From Pelagibius sp028280305 (GTDB lineage Bacteria > Pseudomonadota > Alphaproteobacteria > Kiloniellales > Kiloniellaceae): a stretch of 64,000 nucleotides of DNA. The first letter of the stretch is position 1. Every line of letters begins with the position of its first letter. Both the position numbers and the translations under genes were made by a program. Location: NCBI RefSeq assembly GCF_965233615.1, contig NZ_OZ247495.1. One strand, 5' to 3'. This document shows positions 1-8,963 of this stretch, in pieces. The notes under the pieces are model-generated. The model was not told where the DNA came from and did not search any database. It saw only the letters and a program-made list of their open reading frames with translations.

Positions 1-921
<921 letters not shown>

Positions 922-971
922 GATTTTGATCCTTATCACATAGGGTTCGGGCAACTGCAATGCGCCATTGT

Positions 972-986
972 GTACCAACTTTGTTC
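972..986 (-). promoter_or_regulatory. Candidate SOS (LexA) box upstream of recA
   Basis: GTAC-N7-GTTC lies about 50 bases upstream of the recA start. The alphaproteobacterial LexA site is the direct repeat GTTC-N7-GTTC, so this is one base off in one half. Position and spacing fit; the mismatch keeps confidence moderate. Confidence 0.45.
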
Positions 987-1103
987 TTTTTTGCCAAGCG
1001 GAAACAGGATCAAAATGAGAACATTCCGAAAATCTTAGGACAAATATGCCTAAATTTCTAGATATCGGTATCGCCCTGGAACAGGCGCCTTAGCGACGAA
1101 GGC

Positions 1104-1135
1104 AAAGCGCTCGGTGCGTCCCCAGCCAGCGCTTT
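1104..1135. terminator. Inverted repeat downstream of cckA
   Basis: Perfect 8-bp arms, AAAGCGCT and AGCGCTTT, are separated by 16 bases just past the cckA stop, between cckA and recA (both on the minus strand). No clear T-run follows, so it may be a weak terminator or simply a stable 3' end hairpin. Confidence 0.35.
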
Positions 1136-1145
1136 CGCGCGGGCA

Positions 1146-3548
1146 CTATTCGCCGAGAACTTCCTTCACCTTGCCGGCGAGCTGCTTGAGGCTGAAGGGT
1201 TTGGGCAGGAAGTGAATGCCGGCGTCCTCGTCCAGACGCTTGCGGAAGCTGTCTTCGGCATAGCCTGATATGAAGATCACCTTCAGATCCGGACGCTGCG
1301 CGCGCACCTCTTTCACCAGGCTGGGCCCGTCCAGGCGCGGCATCACCACGTCGGTGACCAGCAGGTCGATCGGCTCCTGCTCGCCGTTGAGCATCTCCAA
1401 CGCCGTCTCGCCGGAGTTCGCTTCCAGGACATTGTAGCCCTTGTTGCGCAGCGCCCGGGCGCTGAAGGCGCGGACTGCGTCCTCGTCCTCGACCAGCATC
1501 AGCGTGCCGGCGCCGGTGAGGTCACGCCGGTCCTGGGCCTCGGCATCGGCGATGCTCTCGACCACGTCCTCTTCGGCCGCCTGCGGCAGAAAGATGGAAA
1601 ACACCGTGCCGTGATCCAGGTTGCTCTCAACGAAAACATAGCCGCCGGTCTGCTTGACGATGCCATAGACCGTCGAAAGCCCCAGCCCGGTGCCCGCCCC
1701 CACCTCTTTGGTGGAAAAGAAGGGATCGAAGATCCGGTCCAGAATGTCCGCGGGGATGCCACTGCCGTTGTCTTCCACCTCGATCAAGGCGTAGCTGCCC
1801 GGCGGCATCGTCTCGTCCTTGGACTTGCGTTCCTTTTCCACCTGCACACTGGCGGTGCGGATGGTCAGCACGCCACCGCCCTGCATTGCGTCGCGGGCGT
1901 TCACGGCCAGGTTGATGATCACCTGCTCCAGTTGGCCCTGATCGGCTTTGATCATGCCCAGATCGCGGCCGTGATTCATCTTCAGCTCGATGTTCTCACC
2001 GATCAGGCGGCGCAGAAGATGTGAAAGTTCGGCCAGAATATCGGTGATGTTGAGCAGGCGCGGCTGCAGTGTCTGCTGTCGCGAGAAGGCCAGGAGCTGG
2101 CGCACCAGGTTGGCGGCCCGGTTGGCGTTCTGCTTGACCTGCATGATATCCGCAAAAGACTGGTCGCCGGGCCGGTGGCGCAGCAGCAGCAGGTCGGAAA
2201 AGCCGATCATCGCGGTCAGCAGGTTGTTGAAGTCATGGGCAATGCCGCCCGCCAGTTGGCCCACCGCCTGCATCTTCTGGGACTGGGCGAATTGCTGCTC
2301 CAGGTTCTTCTGCTCGGTACTGTCGATGAAATGCACCACAAAGCCGGCAAGGGATCCGTCCGCCCCCTGGGTGCGATTGACGTAGAGCGTGCAGACCTGC
2401 CCCTCCCCGCCCGCCAGTTTGGCTTCAAGCGGGGCGGCGGGGCCGGCCTCGACGCCGCTGTCACCGGGCTGCAGAACCTGACGCAGCGGCGCGACATCGT
2501 CTTGCGACAAAAGGTCGAAGACCGAAACCGCGCGAACCTCTTGCGCGGGCTTGCCGATCAGCCGGCTGAATGCCTCGTTACACTCCTGAACCATCCCCTT
2601 CGGGTCGATCAGCAGAATGCCCGCCGGCGCCTTGGCAAAGAGCTGTTCGAAACGCTGTTCCGACTCCTCCAAGGCCGTTGCCATAGCGGCCTCGCGGGAT
2701 AGGTCACGAACCACGGAGCGGGTGCGCGCCACCGCGCCAATCTCATCCAGGACGACGTCCTGGCGGATCGACGCCCGAAAACCCTCACCCTTGGCGCCCT
2801 TCAAGCGCACCTCGCCCTGAGACCTTTCCTGATCGCCGAAGGGGTCGAAAGCGCAGGTCCCCTCGGGCAGGGCATCCTGCACAACGTCATGCAGTCTGGT
2901 CCGGCCCTGCTCGAGATCGTTCTGGGCCAGCCCGAGCCACTCGCAGAGCGTATGGTTGGCAAAGAGAAAGCGTCCTTCCGCGTCGCAGGAGTAAAAGCCG
3001 ACGGGCGCGTTCTCCAACAGATCGACGAAGCGCTCCTGCTCCTCGCGCATGATCTGCTCCATCTGGCGGCGCGGAGTAATGTCGTCGACCACCCAATAGA
3101 CACAGCCGGGATGATCGGCCAGGGGATAGGCGGCAACAAAGCGCCAGTCATATCCCTCAGCCGGCGCACGGCCGCCAGCGGTGGCGATGGCGCTGCCCGA
3201 AGGCACGCGGATCTCAACCGAACCGGCAACTCCCTCGCGAGCCTGCTCGGCGAGTTGGCGGAGCTGTCCGGAAGCCTCCACATCTCCCTGAACCTGTTCC
3301 GCCAACATCTCGGGGATCGACCGTGCATCACCGGCGAAGAAAGCCTCCAGGGCCGGGTTGGCGAGCAGGATGCGGCCCTTTCCGGAGACCACCTGCCAGG
3401 GCTTCGGGACCGCGGCAAAGACCGCCCGGCAGAGGCTGTGGCGCTGAAACCAGTAGCGGGCCGCGGCGGCACCCGCCAGCGCCCCTGCGAGCCCCCCCAG
3501 GGCAAAGCACAGCAGTTCCAGCACTAGCGAGGCTCCCAAGGCGGGCAA
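1146..3548 (-). CDS. cckA: Hybrid sensor histidine kinase CckA
   Basis: Inner-membrane hybrid kinase/phosphatase that feeds phosphate through ChpT to CtrA and CpdR in alphaproteobacteria. The 800-residue protein has a hydrophobic N-terminus (about 5-33), PAS-like regions (about 170-280 and 295-410), a HisKA domain with phospho-acceptor His438 in a GGIAHDFNNLL context, an HATPase domain (DNGSGIP and GTGLGLSTVYG near 593-632) and a C-terminal receiver with Asp733 (TDVVMP). The stretch after His438 (LLLLRH, NRAANLVRQLLAFSRQQTLQPR) is characteristic of CckA rather than other hybrid kinases. It follows flhB with a 145-base gap holding two TTAACC half-sites. Its presence beside flagellar genes fits CtrA control of early flagellar operons. 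Confidence 0.95.
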   Translation of the reverse strand: MPALGASLVLELLCFALGGLAGALAGAAAARYWFQRHSLCRAVFAAVPKPWQVVSGKGRILLANPALEAFFAGDARSIPEMLAEQVQGDVEASGQLRQLAEQAREGVAGSVEIRVPSGSAIATAGGRAPAEGYDWRFVAAYPLADHPGCVYWVVDDITPRRQMEQIMREEQERFVDLLENAPVGFYSCDAEGRFLFANHTLCEWLGLAQNDLEQGRTRLHDVVQDALPEGTCAFDPFGDQERSQGEVRLKGAKGEGFRASIRQDVVLDEIGAVARTRSVVRDLSREAAMATALEESEQRFEQLFAKAPAGILLIDPKGMVQECNEAFSRLIGKPAQEVRAVSVFDLLSQDDVAPLRQVLQPGDSGVEAGPAAPLEAKLAGGEGQVCTLYVNRTQGADGSLAGFVVHFIDSTEQKNLEQQFAQSQKMQAVGQLAGGIAHDFNNLLTAMIGFSDLLLLRHRPGDQSFADIMQVKQNANRAANLVRQLLAFSRQQTLQPRLLNITDILAELSHLLRRLIGENIELKMNHGRDLGMIKADQGQLEQVIINLAVNARDAMQGGGVLTIRTASVQVEKERKSKDETMPPGSYALIEVEDNGSGIPADILDRIFDPFFSTKEVGAGTGLGLSTVYGIVKQTGGYVFVESNLDHGTVFSIFLPQAAEEDVVESIADAEAQDRRDLTGAGTLMLVEDEDAVRAFSARALRNKGYNVLEANSGETALEMLNGEQEPIDLLVTDVVMPRLDGPSLVKEVRAQRPDLKVIFISGYAEDSFRKRLDEDAGIHFLPKPFSLKQLAGKVKEVLGE

Positions 3549-3622
3549 CGACGGCCCGAAGCGGCCGGGGCGGGCATAGACAGGTATCCTTGGATCATCC
3601 GGGCGATCCTAACGTCGAATGG

Positions 3623-3636
3623 TTAACCAAGATTAA
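3623..3636. promoter_or_regulatory. Paired TTAACC half-sites upstream of cckA
   Basis: TTAA-N6-TTAA, part of a 10-bp direct repeat (TTAACCAAGA / TTAACCAAAG), in the 145-base gap before cckA. The CtrA consensus spacing is N7, so this is one base short. It may be a variant CtrA site or a simple repeat. Confidence 0.3.
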
Positions 3637-3693
3637 CCAAAGCAAGGAGATTGACAACAGAGCTGGGATTTCAGGCGAACTGGGGTCGGTACC

Positions 3694-4779
3694 CTAGCGC
3701 CGTTTGCGGCCCGGCATGTTGCGTCGCAGGTTCATCACGAAGCTGATGATCTCCGCCACCGCCTTGTAGTGCTCCGGCGGTATTTCCTGATCGATCTCCA
3801 CAGCGGCATGGAGTGCCCGGGCAACCGGCGGGTTCTCCACCACGGTGATGTCGTACTCCTCCGCGATTTCACGAATCCGGAAGGCGATGTTGTCGACACC
3901 CTTGGCCAGCAGCTTCGGCGCCGCCATGGTGGCCTGATCGTATTTCAGGGCGACGGCATAGTGGGTCGGGTTGGTGATCACGACGTCGGCTTCGGGCACC
4001 GCCGCCATCATCCGCTTGCGGGCCCGCTCCGCGCGGATCTGGCGCAGGCGGCCCTTGATCATCGGATCGCCTTCGGTCTGCTTGTTCTCGTCCTTGATCT
4101 GCTGCTTGGTCATGCGCAGCTCTTTGTGGTGCTGGTAGCGCTGATAGAGAATGTCGATCAGGGTGATGATGCTCATCACCGAGAGAACCCCGATGATGAC
4201 CTTCACCGCTTCCCAGCGGACCAAAGCCAGCACCGCCTCGACGCTCATGCTGGGCATGTCGAGAACCATGTAGCGGTCCGGCCAGATTATGACGGCGACG
4301 ACGGTGGCCACGATCGCCAGTTTCAACAGACCCTTCGCAAAGTCGGCCAGGGCCCGGCTCGAAAACATCTTCTTGAAGCCGCGCTTGAACCCGATATTGG
4401 AGAGCTTCGGCTTGATCTGTTCGTTAGTGACGATGATGCCGTTCTGGATGGTGCCGGCAAGCAGACCGGCCAGCAGAATGATCGCCAGGGGAATGGCGGA
4501 GACTTTGAGAATATCCACCGCCGTCCCGATCAGCATCTGCTGGAGCATACCGTTGTCCAGCGAAAGCAGATGCGGCTGCTCGACGAAAGGCACCATCAGC
4601 CCGCCGAAGTCGGACATCAGGGATTCGGAAAAGATACCGACGAGAATGGCCAGTGCCAGGATCATGAACCAGTGGGAGACTTCCTGAGAGCGGGCGACCT
4701 GCCCCTTCTCGCGCGCATCCGAGAGGCGCTTTGATGTCGGTTCTTCTGTTTTTTGTGAGTCGTCGTCTTCACCCGCCAT
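3694..4779 (-). CDS. flhB: Flagellar export apparatus substrate-specificity switch FlhB
   Basis: Membrane component of the flagellar type III export gate; autocleavage of its cytoplasmic domain switches export from rod/hook to filament substrates. The 361-residue protein has four hydrophobic segments between about 36 and 215 and the cleavage motif Asn270-Pro-Thr-His273. The N-terminus (DSQKTEEPTSKRLSDAREKGQV) is the family signature. It is the last gene of flgB-flgC-fliE-fliQ-fliR-flhB, 12 bases after fliR. A separate FlhB C-domain-like protein is encoded at 7754-8230. Confidence 0.97.
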   Translation of the reverse strand: MAGEDDDSQKTEEPTSKRLSDAREKGQVARSQEVSHWFMILALAILVGIFSESLMSDFGGLMVPFVEQPHLLSLDNGMLQQMLIGTAVDILKVSAIPLAIILLAGLLAGTIQNGIIVTNEQIKPKLSNIGFKRGFKKMFSSRALADFAKGLLKLAIVATVVAVIIWPDRYMVLDMPSMSVEAVLALVRWEAVKVIIGVLSVMSIITLIDILYQRYQHHKELRMTKQQIKDENKQTEGDPMIKGRLRQIRAERARKRMMAAVPEADVVITNPTHYAVALKYDQATMAAPKLLAKGVDNIAFRIREIAEEYDITVVENPPVARALHAAVEIDQEIPPEHYKAVAEIISFVMNLRRNMPGRKRR

Positions 4780-4791
4780 CGTCCAGGCTCC

Positions 4792-5556
4792 TCACAGAGG
4801 ACCGACGAAGGGCAGCATGACGTCCTGAAAGCCCGAGATGAACCAGCCCATGATGGCCGGCAGTGCAATCATCAAAACCGCGAGGCCGATCAGGATCTGC
4901 AGCGGAATGGCAATAAAGAAGACCTGCATCTGCGGCATCAGCCGCGCCAGCAGGCCGAGCCCGAGGTTGAAGATCAGACCGATCGCAATGAAGGGCGAAG
5001 CAATCTGGAAACCGAGCAGAAAGGCCTTGGCCACCACCCGGGTGATCATCTGCGACAGATCCCCCGTCAACAGGGGCTGCCCGGGCACGAAAAGCTGATA
5101 GCTGTCGATCACGCCGCGCAAAAGCAGGTGGTGCAGATCGAGCACCAGAATGATCAGAAGCGCCAGGGTCGAGAGGAAAGAGCCGGCGATAGAGCCCTGC
5201 TGCGCGGCCGTCGGATCGCTGGTCAGGGCGTTGGCCAGGCCGGTCACCGTGGCGATCATCATGCCGCCGATGGAAAGCGCAGACATCAGGATGCGCGCCA
5301 GAGAACCCAGGAAAAGCCCGATGAAGGCCTCGCCAAAGATCAGCAGTATCAGAGCCATCGGGCTGGCCGGCAGAGCCGGCAGGGAGGGCGCAACCGCCGG
5401 GTGGATCACCAGGGAAACCATGAGGGCGAGCAGCAAGCGGACACGCGAGGAGATGTAGCTTTCGCCGAAACCCGGCATCAGCATGAGGGCCGTGCCCATG
5501 CGTACGAAAATCAGCAGCAGGGCGAAAATCTGAGCGGGAAGCAGCTCGGCAAGCAT
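4792..5556 (-). CDS. fliR: Flagellar export gate protein FliR
   Basis: Integral membrane subunit of the FliP-FliQ-FliR export gate. The 254-residue protein is hydrophobic throughout, with about six membrane segments, and has the normal family length. Its ATG lies 6 bases after the fliQ stop and its stop is 12 bases before flhB, so translation is probably coupled within the operon. Confidence 0.96.
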   Translation of the reverse strand: MLAELLPAQIFALLLIFVRMGTALMLMPGFGESYISSRVRLLLALMVSLVIHPAVAPSLPALPASPMALILLIFGEAFIGLFLGSLARILMSALSIGGMMIATVTGLANALTSDPTAAQQGSIAGSFLSTLALLIILVLDLHHLLLRGVIDSYQLFVPGQPLLTGDLSQMITRVVAKAFLLGFQIASPFIAIGLIFNLGLGLLARLMPQMQVFFIAIPLQILIGLAVLMIALPAIMGWFISGFQDVMLPFVGPL

Positions 5557-5562
5557 GACCCG

Positions 5563-5829
5563 CTACCCGAGGGCGATCATGCGGTCGAAAAGCGTCTGTG
5601 AGAAAGACGTCAGGCTGGTCAGCATGAACGGCAACAGCATCATCACCCCGACGAAAATGACGATGATCTTGGGAACAAAGGTCAGAGTCATTTCCTGGAT
5701 CGAGGTCAGCGCCTGGAAAAGGGCGATCGCCAAGCCGACGGCCAGCGCCATCAGCATAACGGGAGCACCGACCTTGAGCATCACATAGATCGTCTCGCGG
5801 CCGATCTCAATGGCTTCCGTGCCGTTCAA
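5563..5829 (-). CDS. fliQ: Flagellar export gate protein FliQ
   Basis: Small two-helix membrane subunit of the export gate. The frame is open from a TTG at 5844. A second TTG at 5829 has a GGGAG ribosome site about 8 bases upstream and gives 88 residues, the usual FliQ length, so 5829 is preferred. Conserved features include GRETIYVMLKVGAP near the start and EMTLTFVPKI in the loop. It lies between fliE and fliR. Confidence 0.94.
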   Translation of the reverse strand: MNGTEAIEIGRETIYVMLKVGAPVMLMALAVGLAIALFQALTSIQEMTLTFVPKIIVIFVGVMMLLPFMLTSLTSFSQTLFDRMIALG

Positions 5830-5882
5830 GAGATCTGCTCCCAACTCTCAAAAAAACGTCCAACCCCCGTCATTGCGCGCCT

Positions 5883-6191
5883 CTAGATCGGCATGCGCAG
5901 GATTTCCTGGTAGGCCTGCACGACCCTGTCGCGCAGCGTTACCACCGTCTGCAGGGTCATCTCCGCGTTGGACACCGCCATCACTACTTCGGTCATATCG
6001 GCCGTACCGGCGGCAGCCTTCAGGGTCTGGCTCTCACCTTCCAGCATGGTGTCGGCGGCGCGCTCGGCGGCGTTGCGCAGCATGGTCGAGAAATCGGCGC
6101 CGCCCTGGTCGCGGGCTGCCAGACCGGGCGACCCGCCCTCACGCAGCATTTTATCATAGGCCTGAACGGCGCCGCTGGGATTGGTAATCAT
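5883..6191 (-). CDS. fliE: Flagellar hook-basal body protein FliE
   Basis: Adapter joining the MS ring to the proximal rod, and an early export substrate. The 102-residue protein has the FliE C-terminal pattern TEVVMAVSNAEMTLQTVVTLRDRVVQAYQEILRMPI. An AAGGAG ribosome site precedes the ATG at 6191. It sits between flgC and fliQ, as in many alphaproteobacteria. Confidence 0.96.
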   Translation of the reverse strand: MITNPSGAVQAYDKMLREGGSPGLAARDQGGADFSTMLRNAAERAADTMLEGESQTLKAAAGTADMTEVVMAVSNAEMTLQTVVTLRDRVVQAYQEILRMPI

Positions 6192-6280
6192 TGCACACTC
6201 CTTGAGGCTTCAACGATGCCTCTGGGAGCCGTCCTGGCGATCAACACCGCCATCCTGGCGATGTAAAAGGGGCTGCGCGG

Positions 6281-6688
6281 CTAGCGCAGGATATCGATGG
6301 TCTTCTGCAGCATGGAACGCGAGGACTCGATGACCTTAAGGTTGGCCTCGTAGCTACGCTGCGCCTCACGCATATCCGACATTTCCATCAGTGAATTCAC
6401 ATTCGGGGTCAGCACGTAACCGTTCTCGTCGGCGGCCGGATGGCCGGGCTCATAGCGCCGGCCGAAGGCGCCGCGGTCGGCGACGATGGAATCGACCCGG
6501 ACGGTTTCAACGCCGTTTGCGTGGTCGAGCACGTTTTCGAAGGTGACCAGCTTGCGGCGATAGGGTTCGCCGCCGGGGGTCTGGGCGGTCGAATTGGCAT
6601 TCGCAATGTTCTCGGCAATCACCCGCAGACGCGTCCCCTGGGAACGCATGCCGGCGGCCGAGATATTCAGTGACTTTTCAAGATCCAT
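6281..6688 (-). CDS. flgC: Flagellar proximal rod protein FlgC
   Basis: Rod protein of the FlgB/C/F/G family. The 135-residue protein has the N-terminal rod signature (IAENIANANSTAQTPGG, about 25-41) and the C-terminal helix (MREAQRSYEANLKVIESSRSMLQKTIDIL). It lies between flgB and fliE in the class II-type operon. Confidence 0.97.
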   Translation of the reverse strand: MDLEKSLNISAAGMRSQGTRLRVIAENIANANSTAQTPGGEPYRRKLVTFENVLDHANGVETVRVDSIVADRGAFGRRYEPGHPAADENGYVLTPNVNSLMEMSDMREAQRSYEANLKVIESSRSMLQKTIDILR

Positions 6689-6728
6689 AGGTGATCAAGT
6701 CTCCTGCTCTTGCGCGACCGACGGGCCG

Positions 6729-7136
6729 CTACTGACGCCCACGCAGCGCCATCTTCATCATCGCAACCTGCTTGCGATAAAGGTTGGTGATGGCGTTGTA
6801 ATCGTTCTGCGTCTGCGCGACCTTGACCAGCTGTTCCTCGATGATCACGGCATTTCCGGAAGGCGCCATCTCGTAACCGTTCTTCTGTTCGGCACTGCGA
6901 AGATCGACACCCCGGCTGGAGGACGTCTGGATATGCCCGGGTTGTGTCGTCTCCGGCCCCATCAGAGGCATCGCCTGGCGCTCCACCATGCGGCGGAATT
7001 GCTGAGGTTTCAGATCATGCGGAACGAAGTCCGGGGTATCGGCATTGGCGATGTTCTGCGCCAGAACCTTCTGGCGTTGGCCAAGCCAATCCATCCGTTT
7101 GGCAAGCAAATTGAAGATTCCCGGTTTCCCGTCCAT
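6729..7136 (-). CDS. flgB: Flagellar proximal rod protein FlgB
   Basis: First gene of the early rod/export operon. The frame is open further upstream (to 7193), but the ATG at 7136 has an AGGA site and gives 135 residues, matching FlgB (MDGKPGIFNLLAKRMDWLGQRQ start). It carries the rod motif QNIANADTPDFVP and ends with the helix typical of rod proteins. A CtrA-like box at 7226-7241 lies about 90 bases upstream of this start. Confidence 0.95.
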   Translation of the reverse strand: MDGKPGIFNLLAKRMDWLGQRQKVLAQNIANADTPDFVPHDLKPQQFRRMVERQAMPLMGPETTQPGHIQTSSSRGVDLRSAEQKNGYEMAPSGNAVIIEEQLVKVAQTQNDYNAITNLYRKQVAMMKMALRGRQ

Positions 7137-7225
7137 GACGTTCCTGATCAAGCATCGACAAGTCTCAGGACCCCTGGAAACCCCCGGTTCCACAGGTCTG
7201 TAGGCTCTATGATCAAGCCTGCCTT

Positions 7226-7241
7226 GTTAAGAATCCGTAAA
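7226..7241 (-). promoter_or_regulatory. Candidate CtrA box for the flgB operon
   Basis: Read on the minus strand: TTTA-N7-TTAAC, one mismatch from TTAA-N7-TTAAC, about 90 bases before the flgB start. In Caulobacter the matching early operons are activated by phosphorylated CtrA; here that is inferred from the motif and from cckA and sciP in the window. Confidence 0.5.
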
Positions 7242-7298
7242 ACGGGCTAAATTGTATCTATTAACCATGGTCGGGGGGCCGGGGAGCCGAAGAGGTCG

Positions 7299-7580
7299 AT
7301 GCTTTATTTGACGCGTAAGATCGGCGAGTCCGTGATCATCAATGATGATATCGAGGTCACCGTGGTGGATATCCGCGGGAAATCGATAAAGCTTGGGTTT
7401 ACCTTTCCAAGCGATGCCACGGTTCTGCGGCGTGAGATTTTCGAACGCATACAGGAAGAAAACCGGGCCGCCGCTGCTGTCGGCGACGAGGCTCTGGCCG
7501 ATGCGATTCGCGATGCCGGAAGCGCCCCTGCGTCTCCGCCCGCGCCGGCCGCCCCTCCCAAGACCGAGACCGGCTCCTAA
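7299..7580 (+). CDS. csrA: Translational regulator CsrA
   Basis: Dimeric RNA-binding protein that recognises A(N)GGA motifs and blocks translation. Residues 1-58 match the family (MLYLTRKIGESVIINDDI; Arg44 in VLRREIFERIQEE, a residue required for RNA binding). The rest, to 93, is an Ala/Pro-rich tail longer than the common ~61-residue form. GAAGAGG precedes the ATG. In Bacillus CsrA represses flagellin and is antagonised by FliW; fliW is at 29417-29929 and every type-A flagellin gene has a GGA-bearing leader. A TTAACCAT half-site lies about 30-40 bases upstream. Confidence 0.95.
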   Translation: MLYLTRKIGESVIINDDIEVTVVDIRGKSIKLGFTFPSDATVLRREIFERIQEENRAAAAVGDEALADAIRDAGSAPASPPAPAAPPKTETGS

Positions 7581-7624
7581 CGCATTCTAGATCTTTGCTT
7601 TTTTTGGTCCTGCCCGGGGCAACT

Positions 7625-7639
7625 CTAACCATTCATTAA
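7625..7639 (+). promoter_or_regulatory. Candidate CtrA box upstream of the fliOP operon
   Basis: CTAA-N7-TTAA, one mismatch from consensus, in the 173-base gap between csrA and the FlhB-like gene, about 115 bases before that start. No sigma-54 element was seen in this gap. Confidence 0.4.
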
Positions 7640-7753
7640 GCATGATGGGTCACCATCGGGAAACCAACGGAGGTCACTTCGTTGACCCGTCCTGCTGTCG
7701 CCGGAAAGGCACAGCGGTCGGCCGAGTGAATCTGCAGCCCGACGGAACCCGGT

Positions 7754-8230
7754 GTGACCAGGAAAGACACTCCAGCGCAGACAGTCCCTCAGGACAAGGG
7801 GTCCGGTGCGCCCGCCGGCGGGCGCGCGGCGGCCAGCCTGGCCATTGCCCTGGAAAATGTGAACGCCGAATCTCTCGAGCGAATCGCCGGCACCGATAGC
7901 ACCGACAAAAGCGGATCACCTGAGGCGCGAAACCCGGGTGGTCCCAGGATCACCGCCTCGGGACGCGGCGCCGTTGCGGAACAGATTCTGCAGATCGCCT
8001 TTGAGCGCGGCATCAAGGTGCGCAAAGACCGTGACCTGGCGGAGATCCTTTCCGTCGTCGAGGTCGAAAGCGAAATCCCCCTGGCCGCTCTGGCCGGCGT
8101 AGCTGAGATTCTACGCTACCTCTACCAGACCGACGCCGGTGTGGCGGATGGTCCAGCACGCACCGCGGCCGGAGACACTGCCAGTACGGACGAATTCACG
8201 ACCAGGATTGACGAGGAGAAAAGACCATGA
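7754..8230 (+). CDS. Free-standing FlhB C-terminal-domain-like protein
   Basis: A 158-residue soluble protein. Residues about 72-128 (VAEQILQIAFERGIKVRKDRDLAEIL... then EVESEIPLAALAGVAEILRYLYQ) align with the part of the FlhB cytoplasmic domain that follows the NPTH cleavage site. There are no membrane segments and no NPTH motif. The N-terminal ~65 residues are low-complexity and probably disordered. The GTG at 7754 is the first usable start after an in-frame TGA at 7727. It overlaps the next gene by ATGA. Such FhlB/YlqH-type proteins occur in other flagellated bacteria, and a role at the export gate is inferred. Confidence 0.8.
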   Translation: MTRKDTPAQTVPQDKGSGAPAGGRAAASLAIALENVNAESLERIAGTDSTDKSGSPEARNPGGPRITASGRGAVAEQILQIAFERGIKVRKDRDLAEILSVVEVESEIPLAALAGVAEILRYLYQTDAGVADGPARTAAGDTASTDEFTTRIDEEKRP

Positions 8231-8568
8231 CGGCGCAAGACAACAGCCTGCGCGGCACCATCGAAGCGGAGATGGGCGCCCTGGCCAGCCGCCTGCGCGC
8301 CGCGCGCCAGACACTGGCCAGCGGAACCATCGTTGATCTGACGCCCATAGAGCAGGATGTGCGCTGGCTTTGCAGTTCCATCGACGCCCTGCCCGGCGGC
8401 GAAAAGCGTCAGTTGCATCCGCGTCTCATGGGGCTCCTGGAAGAGATCAACTATCTGGGTGAGAACCTGCGGGCCGGCTTGGGCGAGTTGGCGCAACTGC
8501 TGGGCGCCGCCGGCGAACGCAGGCGGGCGCTTTCCGCCTACGCCTCGCAAAAGCCCAACAAGCCCTAG
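8227..8568 (+). CDS. Small helical protein of unknown function between FlhB-like gene and fliO
   Basis: A 113-residue protein with no recognised domain. It is predicted to be largely alpha-helical and cytoplasmic, with no signal or membrane segment. It contains one Cys and repeated Leu/Ala heptad-like spacing at both ends (LRGTIEAEMGALASRLRAARQTLA and LMGLLEEINYLGENLRAGLGELAQLLGAAGERRRAL). Its ATGA overlap with the upstream FlhB-like gene and its place just before fliO suggest a flagellar role, possibly as a small chaperone or export factor; that is inference from context only. Confidence 0.75.
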   Translation: MTAQDNSLRGTIEAEMGALASRLRAARQTLASGTIVDLTPIEQDVRWLCSSIDALPGGEKRQLHPRLMGLLEEINYLGENLRAGLGELAQLLGAAGERRRALSAYASQKPNKP

Positions 8569-8591
8569 ACAGAGCAACCGGGGGCGCTTCG

Positions 8592-8963
8592 ATGGATCTC
8601 GCAGAGTATCTTCGCTTCTTTCTGGCTCTGGGCTTCGTCCTGATCCTGATCGCGATTCTGGCCGCGCTGGTGCGCCGGTCCGGTCTTGGCGACCGGCTGG
8701 CCGTGGCCAAAACCACGGCGGGTCGGCGGCTCGACCTCATCGAAGTGCGGCCGCTGGATGCCAAACGCAAACTGGTCCTGCTGCGCCGCGACGACCGGGA
8801 ACACCTGGTCCTGCTGGGCAGCAGCAGCGATCTGCTTATCGAAAGCGACATCCCTGCCGCACCGCGGCCGGCAGTCGAGGCCGCAACCATGGTCCAGAAT
8901 GATGGCGAACCCACGACTTTTGCCAACCGGATGATGGCCAAACTGCGGGGAGCCCCTTCATGA
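8592..8963 (+). CDS. fliO: Flagellar biosynthesis protein FliO
   Basis: Single-pass membrane protein that stabilises FliP during export-gate assembly. The 123-residue protein has one membrane segment at about 7-28, followed by a basic cytoplasmic domain (RRLDLIEVRPLDAKRKLVLLRRDDREHLVLLG) typical of FliO. It overlaps fliP by ATGA, implying coupled translation. Confidence 0.9.
   Translation: MDLAEYLRFFLALGFVLILIAILAALVRRSGLGDRLAVAKTTAGRRLDLIEVRPLDAKRKLVLLRRDDREHLVLLGSSSDLLIESDIPAAPRPAVEAATMVQNDGEPTTFANRMMAKLRGAPS

Noticed and set aside
3623..3636. Full CtrA box before cckA
   Set aside because: Spacing between the TTAA halves is 6, not 7, so it is listed only as a low-confidence half-site pair.
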